Of a stretch of DNA of 64,000 nt, positions 20,155-31,599 are shown in pieces. The position numbers and the translations under genes are program-made. The DNA comes from Hofstenia miamia (taxonomy: Eukaryota > Xenacoelomorpha > Acoela): the NCBI GenBank assembly GCA_004352715.1, contig SCFE01000115.1, positions 1,366,046-1,430,045 on the forward strand. The letters run 5' to 3'. A model generated the notes under the pieces. It was not told where the DNA came from, searched no databases, and worked only from the letters and a program-made list of their open reading frames with translations. The first letter of the stretch is position 1; each line of letters begins with the position of its first letter.

Positions 20155-21903
20155 GTATGATTATACCAGAATCATGTATAATATGTTATTCCAACAGCAA
20201 ATAATGGTAATCTAGTGACGTGTCAGTTTCTAACAAATATGGCCAAAAGAAATGCATCACCAACGCTATATAAAATCGTGTTAAAATCACATTAGAGCTA
20301 CATTAAAACTATACAATTTTATTAGGCCGTCAACATAATGTTTCTTAACATTATATTTAATTAAAATTTATGCAAAGACTCTTATTCTAAAGCATTATGG
20401 ACAACTCTAAGTTATTTGGACAGCAAAATCAAAATCACCCATTCCATGTTGAGGCGAATTTTTTAAATTTTCTGCTATAAATTTGTTGACCAAGCTATCA
20501 CATATTTTTTAACCGTTATCTGCTTCGTGTGACTTTAAAGTTTGAAATCATTTGTCCGTATTTTGGAATGTTGTTTAGTCAGGCCTATTTAAGAATCTAG
20601 AAATCTGTAGATATGGATGTTTATCAAGATTTATGCTAAAATACATTCTTGTGCCGGGTATACTTTTAAATATGAACTACTTTTCAATGAATAATCTTAC
20701 TTTTTCAAAACTTTCATTTTTTTTAGGAAATCACAAATTTTCAACATTCCTCTCTTAACTAAACACAGTAATCTATTTGCTTAATTTTTCAGTTTACCAG
20801 GCAACTATATCAACAATTTTTAAGATTTTTAACATATTTTCATGAAAGTTACAATAATGCTATAATTTATAACAATGTGAGCAGTCCAATCGATAAATCG
20901 TTAAATCCTGTTAAACTCAATTTTTTTATTTGAATTAAGTGTTAAGAACACATACAATACAAAAACACATTTCTTGATTACTTTGTCCTACTTTCAACAG
21001 TCCTCCTGTATTAACGATTTCATTAGTTGTAGATCCAGCTTCTCATTCTAAGCCTGATTGTAAAATTCTTCATTAAATGCTGCTGCTGCTAATGTGTTAT
21101 ATTCAGTTCCCTATAAGTTTCTGGAAGAGCAGACTCATCGCAATTCAGTAACGCATCACATTCACATGTCGAATGTTCAAATAAACCCCTTTTGCCGAAA
21201 CGATCTGCATTAGTAAGCATTGTCGTCTTCAGCGATTAGATTTTCTAGCCGAGCTCTTTGAAAATATCGGTAACACTTCCATACCCAAGAGCAAATACTT
21301 ATAGATAAACAACAAACAACATCACGGTTGTTATTTACTTTATCATTATAACTTTAGTACAATACCATACACACTAAGAAATAAGGCCTCCTAGGAATGC
21401 TAATAAGAAACTACTTAAAGAATTTTGTTAAAAAAACGAATCTGCTCATCTTAATTTGAGTGAATTGTATTATATGTGTAGTTTTTATAGTAACTTGTCA
21501 ACACTTTTAACACAATAGTGTAAAAACAAACATTTTCATTTTGGCCAAAACAAGTTTGGATGTAGGAAAAATAATTCTTTTAATTAAATTGGTGGCTAAT
21601 TTCGCCCTGTTATATATTATTTTATCATATTAAACTTTGTACACAATCCAGTAGAAGTTTTCGGAATTTGCAAACATAAATTCAATTGGTGAAATCCAGT
21701 TTGATCTTGAATAGATGCAGTGTCAATGGACAATACCATTCTCGTATTTAGCTCTTTAAACATTACAGATGAATGTGTTACACTTAGCTTGCTTTGGTCA
21801 GATAACCTTTGAACGAATAATTCTGTAATTATCGATTAGTATGATGCCGATCTTGCGTGAAAAATTTCCAGTTCACTCATTATTCAAAAGTTGTCTCTTT
21901 AAG
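20155..21903. other. Probable C7orf25 intron 7
   Basis: Starts GTATGA after exon 7 and would end CTCTTTAAG before the candidate last exon. Nothing else is recognised inside. Confidence 0.4.
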
Positions 21904-21969
21904 GGAATTATCGCAGTGATATGCATCAATTTTAAATCAACCAAGAAGAAAGCAACCACCAAAGTTTGA
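21904..21969 (+). CDS. C7orf25: Candidate last exon of the C7orf25 homologue
   Basis: Directly after a TCTCTTTAAG acceptor, in phase 0 as exon 7 requires, lie 21 codons starting GIIAVICIN and ending in TGA. The human protein continues at the same place with a glycine followed by a hydrophobic strand and then a charged tail, so the pattern fits. The identity is weak and the exon is short, so another downstream exon is possible. Confidence 0.42.
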   Translation, partial: GIIAVICINFKSTKKKATTKV

Positions 21970-24390
21970 TTGTTTATAATCAATTTCCGATCAGTAGGTA
22001 GTAATTTATAAAATTTCGCAAGCAAAAGTATACAAAGACACATTTGCTGCGGAGTCTTATATATTTTTTCAGGACGTAGGATTTAATTATGTCCCCACTG
22101 CCTCCAAACTAATGTAAATTCTGCAAGTGATATAAGGGAAGAATTGAAAAAATGTCAAGATGCCTTACCTCGCGCATGTTTCCATTTTTGATATAAAGCT
22201 TTCAGAATAGTTTTCTTTCCTTAAAATATTTCTTAAAAACGCTGTGATTCCGTGTAATTTTAAATTCTACCTATATTGTTTCGAATCCATTTTCCTTTAT
22301 GCAAGGAGTCTTTAAGAAAGTTATGCACAGATATACATGTTATCCTTTTATTGTAGTTAGTTTTCCTATTGATAATCGAGCAGGTGCGTTGCACAGTGGA
22401 AAACTCCGAAATAATTGAGTTAGCATGCGATTGTGAACTTAGCTTGTGATTTCTTTCTTACTAACGAATTGTTCGCTTTTGTGTCCATGATTTATGGAGA
22501 ATCGTGTTTTTGGATAGCGGTTGCTGTGATATCTTGCTCAACAGATTTATTTAATCTTAATTATTTTTGCATGTCATATGATGAATTGTAGAGCCTGCAT
22601 TTTTCTAAATATTTGGATTCAAAATATGCATAACATAGTTTTACCTCTTTTATAGTGTTGTCCATAGGAATGTTTTTTCCATGGGAGTTGATAGTTAATA
22701 TTGTAAAACATATTTAAAGTTAAAATTATTATGATCAATGCATTTTGTCGTTTTCACGTCTCTTTGTACATGTAGTCTTATTTAATAGAGATTAAACCTA
22801 AACTTTCAAAAATTTAATAATTTTAATTGAACTGTATTCCATATTCATATTATAATGGGAATCCTGTGGGATGGGATGGGATGTACTACTATATACATAA
22901 ATTTTGATGGGATGCGATGCGACAGAAAAGTGTGTCACATGGACAAGGCTGCTCTTTTATATTAGGTATATATCAGGTGATACGAAACCAAACCCTGGCG
23001 GTCGAACATTTTTTTATGGATTTAATGGGGTGGGATATTTTACAAGCATGCTGTTTATCCATGCTGAAATTTTGTCAGTATGTATAATTTGCTATGATTT
23101 ATAAGAATTTATAAAATCGAAAACAAGTAGTCTGAAGGTGTTTTAATGAATTATCATTATATATAAGTTCTAACATAAACAAAGTTGTAAAATATTGAAA
23201 TTTATCTTTAGATTTTTTATGAGAAACTGAAGAAAGTTTATTTTATATTATATACATATATATAATATTATAATGACGCCCTCCATCAAGAACCTTAACG
23301 AATTATTTGTTAGGGGAGCATTGTGAAAACCAAAACCACAAACTTTAAGGGAAAGTAGTAACCAGGGTAATTTTTTGTTGTACGAAAATTCAAAAGTTAA
23401 AATTATTTTTACGAAAAATCGTTTTTATTTTGGCATGCAATAAAATCTCGGCAAATATATTGTAGTTTTCAATATTACCTATCAAAAAGGGTCTGTCTAC
23501 AGTGTAGACTGTTTTTAGCATCGCTAAATCTGCGCTCTTTGCTTAATGATGCCACCCGGGCATTTTGTGTAAAGCACTGAACTTATGTCACTTTTTGCCA
23601 TATCATGATTCTTTCATTTCGATTGGTCACGGACGACAATAATCCACAAGAATCCTTCTCCAAATTAATTTTATTCAAATTTTCACAGTTTGTATATTTG
23701 CATTGTCGATGCATTGCTTTATATTGTACAGTTTTTCAAGAAAATGTTGGTCTCCAATAAGAATATTGACGAATTTTTAAGATTTTAAATCTGTTGTGTC
23801 AAAAACGCAAAGCATGTTTAGTTTCCTTCTGATTAGATTTCTCTGCTAGATTCTTAATACGCTCATGATTAGGAAGCGGGGAGACGATATGATTAAAAAT
23901 GGTTGATGTCGTTGTGAGTTACGGATTTTGTATAGGTGTTTGTTGACAATACCTTTTTTATTTTACTAACACAATCTTCACTAATAATTTTGGAACTACT
24001 AGTCGCACTAGGATGAGCTGCAACAGCTCGAAACAAGCTGCCATTGTTAAAACGTCGTTGATTCTACGTATATTCCGTCAAATACAATATGACATGCACG
24101 ATTTTCTTTAGACATGATTGATAAATGATTTAGCTGTCTTCTACTTTGCTAAGATGCTCGTTAGACCTCGTGACAAACGCAAGGATGCTAATTTTATTAA
24201 TATCCAGCTCCAAACAATGAGTATAGTGAAAATGAAGTTACAATATGAATACCTACAAAGTATGCAATTCTTTGAACGGTGATTAGTTTTTTTCGCATTA
24301 AAAACTCGCTTTTTTATCGAAATCAGATTTTCACAGAACACTTAGTTCTTCATCCGATTTGTTCGTTTTTGTGATTTTCGATCCATACAA
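21970..24390. other. No gene recognised
   Basis: AT-rich spacer. A GGGAT-rich patch occurs at about 22858-22922. A short frame at 22904-23104 includes SGDTKPNPGG, a 2A-like or LINE N-terminal look-alike. Nothing else could be assigned. Confidence 0.5.
22940..23010 (+). other. 2A-like / LINE N-terminus-like peptide trace
   Basis: The frame gives YISGDTKPNPGG. The pattern SGDxxxNPGP marks 2A-like sequences and the start regions of many animal non-LTR retrotransposons. The final proline is replaced by glycine, and no endonuclease follows, so this is at most a fossil. Confidence 0.25.
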
Positions 24391-24392
24391 GA

Positions 24393-24918
24393 ATTTTTAA
24401 CTCCAAAAACAAGTGTGTTGCCCCAAGGTGGTGGCGTAGAAGAAATCTACTCCAGCATCTCCTTTTCGGCTTTTGAGTTTTAACATGCTGAATTATTTGC
24501 CAAAGCTTAGAATTCTTTTTTCTTATTATACAGAGTTTAAGTGCATTCAGCTTGCCTATTCCATTTCACATTTTAATAATAATGCAAACAATATCTATAG
24601 AATTAAACATCCAATCAAATACGTTTTTAATTTTAATGTTTTGAATCAGTAATTGAGGTGTTGATTATAAATTTCCCAGTTATAGAAAAACACAATTCCT
24701 GTTAAACTTAATTGCTGAATAAACAACTGGCCTTGCATCAAAAAGATGCTCGTCTGAACGCACATCGTTCAAATTAGCATACATCAAAAAGACGCTCGTC
24801 TGAACGCTCTTCAATTTTGATATGCGCATCAAGAAAGCATACATCAAAAAGATGCTCGTCTGAACGCACTTCCATCCAAAGATGCCATCAAAAGGTTCTC
24901 GTCTCAACACACCTTTAG
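24393..24918. repeat. Duplicated block, copy A, with MITE-type end
   Basis: This is nearly identical to 25934-26403 from ACTCC..AAGTGTGTTGCCCC onward. It includes the TTATTTGCCAAAGCTTAG and GCATCAAAAAGATGCTCGTC segments. It ends with several copies of the word CTCGTCTGAACGCAC and the outer terminus ACACACCTTTAG. Copy A carries about 50 extra bases inside the motif cluster. Confidence 0.85.
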
Positions 24919-25227
24919 AATGAATTGCTCGCAGTAATTCTAAGTGTTGTGATAATATTGCCCAAATTGTGCCCAATTGAGATTTGATAGTGTGGTTATT
25001 GTTTATAGCTAAATATCATGTTGCAAACGGACACCATAAATTCAATCGCACGAAACAGGTTTTTTATGATATCTTGAATTTCATGGATATCCCAATACGT
25101 TTTTTAGATCGGAGTAACATTTTAAAATCATTTTGAAGACCGACCAATTATTACTTCTATTCTCAACAATTTCTTTAAGTTCAATTTGTTTACAAGTTTT
25201 TTAAAATATGTTTTGTTCTTAACTCGC

Positions 25228-25377
25228 TTAAGGTGCGTTCAGACGAGAACCTTTTGATGTCTATCATTTGATATACGTCAAAAAGATGCTCGTCTGAACG
25301 TACATCGTTCAAATTGACGCACAATCAGCTTGCATCTTTTTGACGTAGTTCAAAAGATTCTCGTCTGAACGCACATT
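25228..25377. mobile_element. Short MITE with GGTGCGTTCAGACGAG ends
   Basis: The left end AAGGTGCGTTCAGACGAGAA and the right end TCTCGTCTGAACGCACATT are inverted. Internal copies of GATGCTCGTCTGAACG are arranged the same way as in the flanking duplicated blocks, so the three loci belong to one family. Confidence 0.7.
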
Positions 25378-25933
25378 ATTCATTTGAACGATCAGTAATT
25401 AACGACTTTGTTTTGGGGACAGATTGTCTCAAGTAGCCGTGAGTCTTAAAATACGAGGATTTTAAAGATCAACAATTTTAACTTCAAAATGAACCCTGAC
25501 GATATTGAATTTAAATGTTCCAATTTTTTTAACAAAAGGCAGTTATTCCTTTCAATGAATCTATATTGATTTTTCACAAATTATGCTACTGAATTGCCAA
25601 TATATTTTTCATTCGTGTAGAACTAAAATTCTTATTTGTTTTGAAATTAAATTATATTAATCAGTTGTATAATTACATTAAACAAGTAATTTCGTTTGTT
25701 TGAACTATCAGTAAATAACTACTTGGTCTTGTTGGCAATATTATATAAATTAACATTTTTTAAATAAAAAATTTAGCCTCCGTGATTTACAATATATCAA
25801 AATGGTAATTGCATAGCTGTGTTATTTATAGTAATTAGAAAACACGAATCAATAGAGTTGCCAAACTTGTATAGGCTTCACCTAAATTGGTGCATCCATT
25901 CTTAGAAAATTTTTATATAAAAGAGGATCCTTA

Positions 25934-26403
25934 ATTTTTAACTCCGAAAGCAAGTGTGTTGCCCCAAGGTGGTGGCGTAGAAGAAATCTTCGACTCCAGC
26001 ATTTCCTTTTCGGCTGTTGAGTTTTAACATGCTGAATTATTTGCCAAAGCTTAGAATTCTTTTTTCTTATTATACAGAGTTTAAGTGCATTCAGCTTGCC
26101 TATTCCATTTCACATTTTAATAATAATGCAAACAATATCTATAGAATTAAACATCCAATCAAATACGTTTTTAATTTTAATGTTTTGAATCAGTAATTGA
26201 GGTGTTGATTATAAATTTCCCAGTTATAGAAAAACACAATTCCTGTTAAACTTAATTGCTGAATAAACAACTGGCCTTGCATCAAAAAGATGCTCGTCTG
26301 AACGCACATCGTTCAAATTAGCATACATCAAAAAGACGCTCGTCTGAACGCACTTCCATCAAAAGATGCGCATCAAAAGGTTCTTGTCTGAACGCACCTT
26401 TAC
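25934..26403. repeat. Duplicated block, copy B, with MITE-type end
   Basis: Direct copy of 24393-24918, offset by about 1.54 kb, with scattered substitutions. It ends TTGTCTGAACGCACCTTTA, the inverted form of the terminus seen at 25228. Confidence 0.85.
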
Positions 26404-27425
26404 GGCCATAATTAAATTACCAAAGCACGCAAAAGACTATTCTAGATTGTGTGCACACTCTATGAAGTTTATTAATTACTTTTGAATGAATACGCAGTGT
26501 TTTGATGAATTACTGTAATTAGTTAGACTAATAATAACATTATGCAAATACACATTTTTCTGTCTTATCGGTTGGAGGCATGCCATAGTAATGAAGTGGT
26601 GTTGCTGAGGTGTGGGAGCTCACCGAGCAATGAAAGTTTTTTTTCTCCAAAAAAATGGAAATAAAAATTGTTGTAAGCAATTTTCATCAAGCTTGGGGCC
26701 ACAAGTTTGGAATTTTGAGCTTCTTGGGGTTCAACATATCAAAATCAAAGAGTAATTATATAAATATAGCAAAACATTGAGGCCCAATACTAGAAAAAAA
26801 TCTTTAATAAACAATTTTAGACTATTTTGTATGTCAAATAGTTATGCAGGTAAATAACAGCTTGATTCTTCTTTCCAAGTCAATTAATTCAGTCCAATTT
26901 TCAAAAAACTCCTCTTCATAAACTATTGTTATAATTTTTCTTTAAGCTGCTTGTAAAAGCATCTTTTAACTATAATTCGGGGCTCGCTTCTAAATGCATC
27001 AATGCCATTCATTGTTACGAATTGTTCAATTAATTAATTGTAGTGCGCGCACGCCCATATGTGTCAACAGTTTAATCAACGCGAAAATAGATCACCAGGA
27101 ATTTTTTAATTTCTGTAATCATTTAATTGCTAGTGCGCGTTGACGTAAAGAAAGTTCTGTGTTCTATTTTGTAAACTAAAGAGTTTCGTATTTACGTAAA
27201 TTAAAAATTCAAAATGACATGTCATTAGCAATTATATCGTTTTTGGGTCGAGTTTCAAAAATAGTTCCTTTAAATTTGGAATGTTAAGCGCATCTGTTTC
27301 CTGAACACCTCCAATTCATTCGAAGCCAAACTTTGCACATCAAATTTATTGTTTTTGCCTTCTTTCTGTTGGTAAAGTCTTATCAATAGAGAACAAGTTC
27401 CCATCATATATCATGTTTTGGTGTA
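26404..27425. other. No gene recognised
   Basis: AT-rich spacer between the MITE cluster and the hAT remnant. No frame of interest. Confidence 0.5.
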
Positions 27426-27560
27426 CATTACAGACAAGTACATAATTTTGCAACCGTCGTAACATTGAATTTTGCAAATAAGGGTTTAAGCGACGCAGAG
27501 CACTGAAGGACCGTTCGGCTCACACAATGTAACTCAACATAACACTCAAATTCGCAACCA
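27380..27560 (-). pseudogene. hAT transposase C-terminal (dimerisation) remnant
   Basis: Reading on the minus strand from about 27540, the frame contains AERSFSALRRLNPYLQNSM. This is close to the ERSFSALRRLKTYLR hallmark of the hAT family C-terminal dimerisation region, followed by RRLQNYVLVCNVH. An in-frame TGA stands just before AERSF, and no upstream BED finger or catalytic core is seen. Confidence 0.8.
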
Positions 27561-27805
27561 ATGCTCCAACCTGCCTGAAAAGCCGTTTGCAATCGAGTGA
27601 CATCTCTTGAAGTGTATTTTGTTTATTTTCAATAGTTTTGCTTAGAGTGAAAGATACAAATTTTAGTAGTTAAGCAGTTTTTGTTGAGGTCTGAATATTT
27701 AGTTGTCACATCATTGTCAATGTTGCCATTTTAAACTATTTTTCAAGCTTTTCATACTGTTAATCCATTTATTTATGCTTACCATGGCAGGAATGGGCAA
27801 CAATT

Positions 27806-29245
27806 GTGCTTGCTATATTAATACAATACAATACACTGCTATATTGTGATTGCCATGTTTTTGGTGATTCCTTACAATTTCTTTATAACAAACATTTTAT
27901 GCCAAAAATTTTAATCTCTGCATATAAAACTGTTATAGTTGAGTTGAATGATAGACACACAATCAATACATATTTTGTTTATCACAAGGCTATAAATAGC
28001 AATGGTATTTTGCATTGTTACTTTAATGCTTCTCTGATGTTTTTGGCAATTTGAAATTTGTAACACTGCAAGTACTAAATGTATCTGCATATCTTGATGG
28101 AAAAGGTTTTATTATGAAAAATAATCAGAGGTGCTTATATTTTCAACCGCGCACATATGCAATTTTAAAGAAAATTCAAATAGATAGACCCGGCTTGGCT
28201 AATGGCTGATACGAGTATTCGTTTAAATCATGGTTTCCCAATGGGGTCCGTACCGCCCACCGGGGGTTTTGAAATTTTCTTACAAGTTTCCTTTTAAATC
28301 ATTTTTCTGGTGTTTTATATCTGGGTAATGCACCATTTAGCATATACGTCATGAGTAATTGAAACTTAGTGTTTATGGTTTACCACTTCCATGACTGCTG
28401 CCTGTATAAACGATTATTAATCGTAATGCTTCTTGACGTTTTAAATAGTTCGAAAGTTTCTGTGCCCATTTTATAATACAACTTTGTGCCTCTGATAAAC
28501 CTGCATCCGTGTAATGAAAAAGACGACCTTTTCACTTACGCAGTGAGCATTCATCACTTAGGCGCTGCATTCATTCTTTGCTTTAATGTTAAATTTTTCA
28601 GAATTTTTATTCGTCAACTAAAGTTTTGAAGCTAATACCCATTTATTCAAGTATAAGTATGTGTCTCCAAAATTTTGTCATGTGCTACAATGCAAATAAT
28701 GAGATGTATAAAACGTAAAGGTATCCACATAATAGATTCAATTAAAATCACAAAGGCGACAGAGACATTATTTTGTGACAGCCATCATTTGGCTATGAAG
28801 ACTCTTGTCAAGGTTCCAGGTAACATCTTGAAGAATTGATTAAAGCTCGCACTCGGTTACGACTCAAAACTCATTAGAGTTTAGTTATATTAATATCAGG
28901 CGAATGGTTTGGTCATATAATCAAGGCTTTATATCCATTATCCTCTATAAATTTCGGCATGTTCTTAAATTATAGACTGTTATCCGTGTTGTTGGAAAAC
29001 TATATTTTGCTTTTGATTTCGAATTTTCAAAATGTATATATTTGATGTTCTGTTTGATCAATCTTTTCAATTGACTAATGACCACTATACATAATGAATT
29101 CCCAACCATTATGGTGTGTACATTTTGCTTTTTTTTCTTGGTGTAATGATCGCCATATTTGAAATATTTCCTAATTGGTCTTGCACATTGCTTTGTTACT
29201 GTTAGTGTCCAAAAGTTTCGCAAGATTTTATATTAACAATTGTAA
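27806..29245. other. No gene recognised; possible hAT-like repeat trace
   Basis: Open frames at 27806-28054 (+) and 28945-29223 (-) have no family I recognise. Near 28228 the string GTTTCCCAATGGGGTCCG followed by CACCGGGGG resembles the ends of some hAT MITEs, but a partner end was not found. Confidence 0.4.
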
Positions 29246-29269
29246 GTTTAAATAAATTTTATTGTACGA

Positions 29270-29525
29270 TAAATGAGAAATACAAGGACAATAAGAACTA
29301 TTAATAAACAAAGACAAAAGAATAATAAAAGGAAAGAAGTTAGATTACAACAATTTTCAAACAGGTCATTGAGACTGTTTAAATTGTTTCCCGTTGTGTT
29401 TAATACAGGAAACCAATCGTGCAGCAACACTGTGAGAAACCCTTTTGGCATAGTTCCATATCAATTGTGGTCTTTAAGAAAACCCCAAAAGAAAAAGTCC
29501 ATTGAAGATAAATCGGGTGAACGTG
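29270..29525 (-). pseudogene. DDE transposase fragment (third-acid region)
   Basis: On the minus strand, 29523 downwards reads SPDLSSMDFFFWGFLKDHN, then a stop, then YGTMPKGF. The SPDLxxxDFFxWGxLK pattern is the region of the third catalytic aspartate in Tc1/mariner-superfamily transposases. Only the C-terminal third is present, and it is broken. Confidence 0.7.
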
Positions 29526-29647
29526 TATAAATGCAATTTAATTAAGTTACCATTTTCCATCATTTTTGTAAAATACTAATTTAATTTGAAATGATTTGGA
29601 CTGTACAAGTAAAACACAGAAATTTATTAAAATGTTTAAATAACTAC

Positions 29648-29757
29648 ACAATTATGTTACATAGTCTCCTTCAGCTTCAATGACGGCCTGACAGTGGTCT
29701 CGGATTTAAGGAGCCCATTTTTTGCATTTTATGGAAGGGTCTCCCACGTAGTTGATT
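29648..29757 (-). pseudogene. Transposase C-terminal scrap
   Basis: The minus strand encodes NYVGDPSIKCKKWAP, a stop, then IRDHCQAVIEAEGDYVT and a true stop. It resembles the extreme C-terminus of a Tc1/mariner-like transposase. It lies upstream, in the minus-strand sense, of the 29270-29525 fragment and probably comes from a different copy. Confidence 0.5.
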
Positions 29758-29846
29758 ACGCAACTCGATGATAATTGGAACGTCCATCTCCATGAAAAAA
29801 CCGGCGTACCCCGCTGCGATTAATTTATATACACGGTGAGTCTAAG

Positions 29847-30848
29847 TAGGGAACGGGTTTTTAGGTGGAAAAAATTAACGATTTAGGTGGATTGAATTGG
29901 TGATTTAGGTGGATTTAGGTGGATTCTTTAAAAAACAGGTAAGTGCTGAAAAACTTTAATTTAAACCTCAAATATGAGCATTATAATAAAAAATCATCAA
30001 TCTGTCTATATTGCACTCAGTCAACGTGATCGATTATTTGAACACAGCAAATCTAGCTGGCTGAAACTTCTCTCAACATCCACCGAGGTAATAGGTGCAA
30101 ATTTTAGAGCTGCCATGTCAGATGGTGACAGGTGCACTAGCGGAACAACGTTTCCCCACTCAAAATTAAAGCAATATCAAGCAAAACTTTGAATCCATCA
30201 TTTTTAGAATAACGTCTTCCAGTTTTTGATGAATTTCAGCGGGAATAAGATTGTTGCTCACAAATTTGGACACCAAAGATTGTACAGCTGTTATGGCTGC
30301 TACAAGTTGCATACCCTGCTCTTCTAATTTGGTTATGGAATTTGCCAAACATTCAAATTGTGCTTTGATAAATGTCAGTTGTGTTTTAATTTCTGGCTCC
30401 AATAAATATGTTTTTGTTTTCCGGATACTTTTAGAATTATCGGCTAAATTTTGAACAAAATTTCGGAATAAATCAAAGTTGTCTGCATACCAAACCAGCA
30501 GCTCTCAACCATGTACCCAACGGGTGATAACGGGTTATGGGGGTAGTTGAAATTCCAGATGTTTCAATAAAATCTTTTCGTCTTCCAGATTTGACAAAAT
30601 TTTTTTGACTCAGCAATAAGTTTATCCACTTTCTCATAAAATTTTCTGACGGTTTCACATACCCGATGTAAACAATGGGCACCGCACGTAACTGTCGTAA
30701 AGTTAATGCGTGTTGTTTGTTTACATAGCATAATGGTATATTCTACGTGAAATTCCTAAAATATGTCAATTTTGGTGGATTTCAGAAAAAACCCCTGTTT
30801 TAGGTCGATTAGGTGGATTTAGGTGGATTAGGTGGAATCCGTTCCCTA
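29847..30848 (-). mobile_element. hAT-like element inserted in the mariner-like left arm
   Basis: The ends are TAGGGAACGGG at left and CCGTTCCCTA at right. Subterminal TTAGGTGGA words repeat at both ends (about 29862-29925 and 30772-30835). The flanks AGTCTAAG and GTCATAAG look like an 8-bp duplication of GTCATAAG with one base lost, as expected for hAT. The minus strand carries frames 30166-30402 (coiled-coil-like, LEEQGMQLVAAITAVQSLV) and 30473-30682. The latter includes ITRYHPLGTWLRAA, similar to the TRWGTWLxAA motif of some hAT-related transposases. The coding region is broken by frameshifts. Confidence 0.7.
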
Positions 30849-31059
30849 GTCATAAGTAACGCAGGTACTTTAACTAGGTAATATGCATGAATGTTTGTAT
30901 TAACTGCTGCATTTACATTTTTTTTCATTTGATTGGTCCGTAAATGTAGTTTTAAATATATGAGTTGTGTTAACATTGATAATATGATAATTTAGAAAAA
31001 AAACATTTATTTAGAAAAATAATATACACAAGTACTGTAGTTTGTTATAGGTTTATAAT

Positions 31060-31205
31060 AAGTATGCCCACCGTCATTCTCAATCAAGCCATCTATTCGT
31101 CTATTGTCCAAATTTGCCACTGCTGCTGCGAACTCTTCCACTGTAAACCTAGAACACTCTTCACTAACACGTTGCATTAACTCTTGTAGTGTTGTTGTGA
31201 AACAC
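31060..31205 (-). pseudogene. Mariner-like transposase C-terminus
   Basis: The minus strand reads LQELMQRVSEECSRFTVEEF, then NLDNRRIDGLIENDGGHTYY. This fits the C-terminal helix and the RI-DxCIxxxGxHF-like ending of mariner-type transposases. The fragment sits correctly inside the element's terminal repeats, so it likely belongs to it. Confidence 0.55.
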
Positions 31206-31366
31206 TCTTGGTTTTAGTATTCCCCAGACTAGGTCTTCCCCTTTGGGGGGCTTAAACATTCGCAAAGCAGCTTGGGAACTATTTTTGCAGCGTAGTAAAT
31301 CTCATCTAGTTTCCAAATCCATTTCTGCACAACAAAATTGTAAATACAGAACAATATCAATGTTAA

Positions 31367-31471
31367 CCCTCGGAAGGCAGTCATGACTGCTGACCGCAGG
31401 CTCATTCCCTCTGATCTAAATTGAAGTTACAATAGTGTGATTTCTAAAATCACACGATGGCCTTCCGAGAG
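31367..31471. mobile_element. piggyBac-like MITE, 105 bp
   Basis: TTAA (31363-31366) is followed by CCCTCGGAAGGC. The other end reads GGCCTTCCGAGAG followed by TTAA (31472-31475). CCC-starting termini with TTAA duplication are the piggyBac hallmark. It is non-coding and inserted within the mariner-like element. Confidence 0.8.
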
Positions 31472-31599
31472 TTAACACAAATCATATATTTATAACTATT
31501 TACGGACCAATCAAATGAAAATAAATACAGCAGTTAATATACAAACATACATGAATACTCCCTAATTGAAATCCTGCGTTACTTATGACTCACCATGTA

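Larger units (their letters stand above)
29832..31597. mobile_element. Tc1/mariner-like element with long terminal inverted repeats, hit by two later insertions
   Basis: The left end CACGGTGAGTC (TA at 29830-29831) and the right end GACTCACCATG (TA at 31598-31599) are inverted. The similarity continues inwards for more than 100 bp (CATAAGTAACGCAGG, TTTGTATTAACTGCTG, TTTGATTGGTCCGTAAAT on the left; complements on the right). The left arm is split by a hAT-like element (29847-30848). The interior holds a minus-strand transposase remnant and a 105-bp TTAA-flanked MITE. Confidence 0.75.

Noticed and set aside
28945-29223. 92-codon minus-strand open frame downstream of the transposase fragment
   Set aside because: Lysine-rich and possibly part of an old element, but no motif could be matched, so no call was made.
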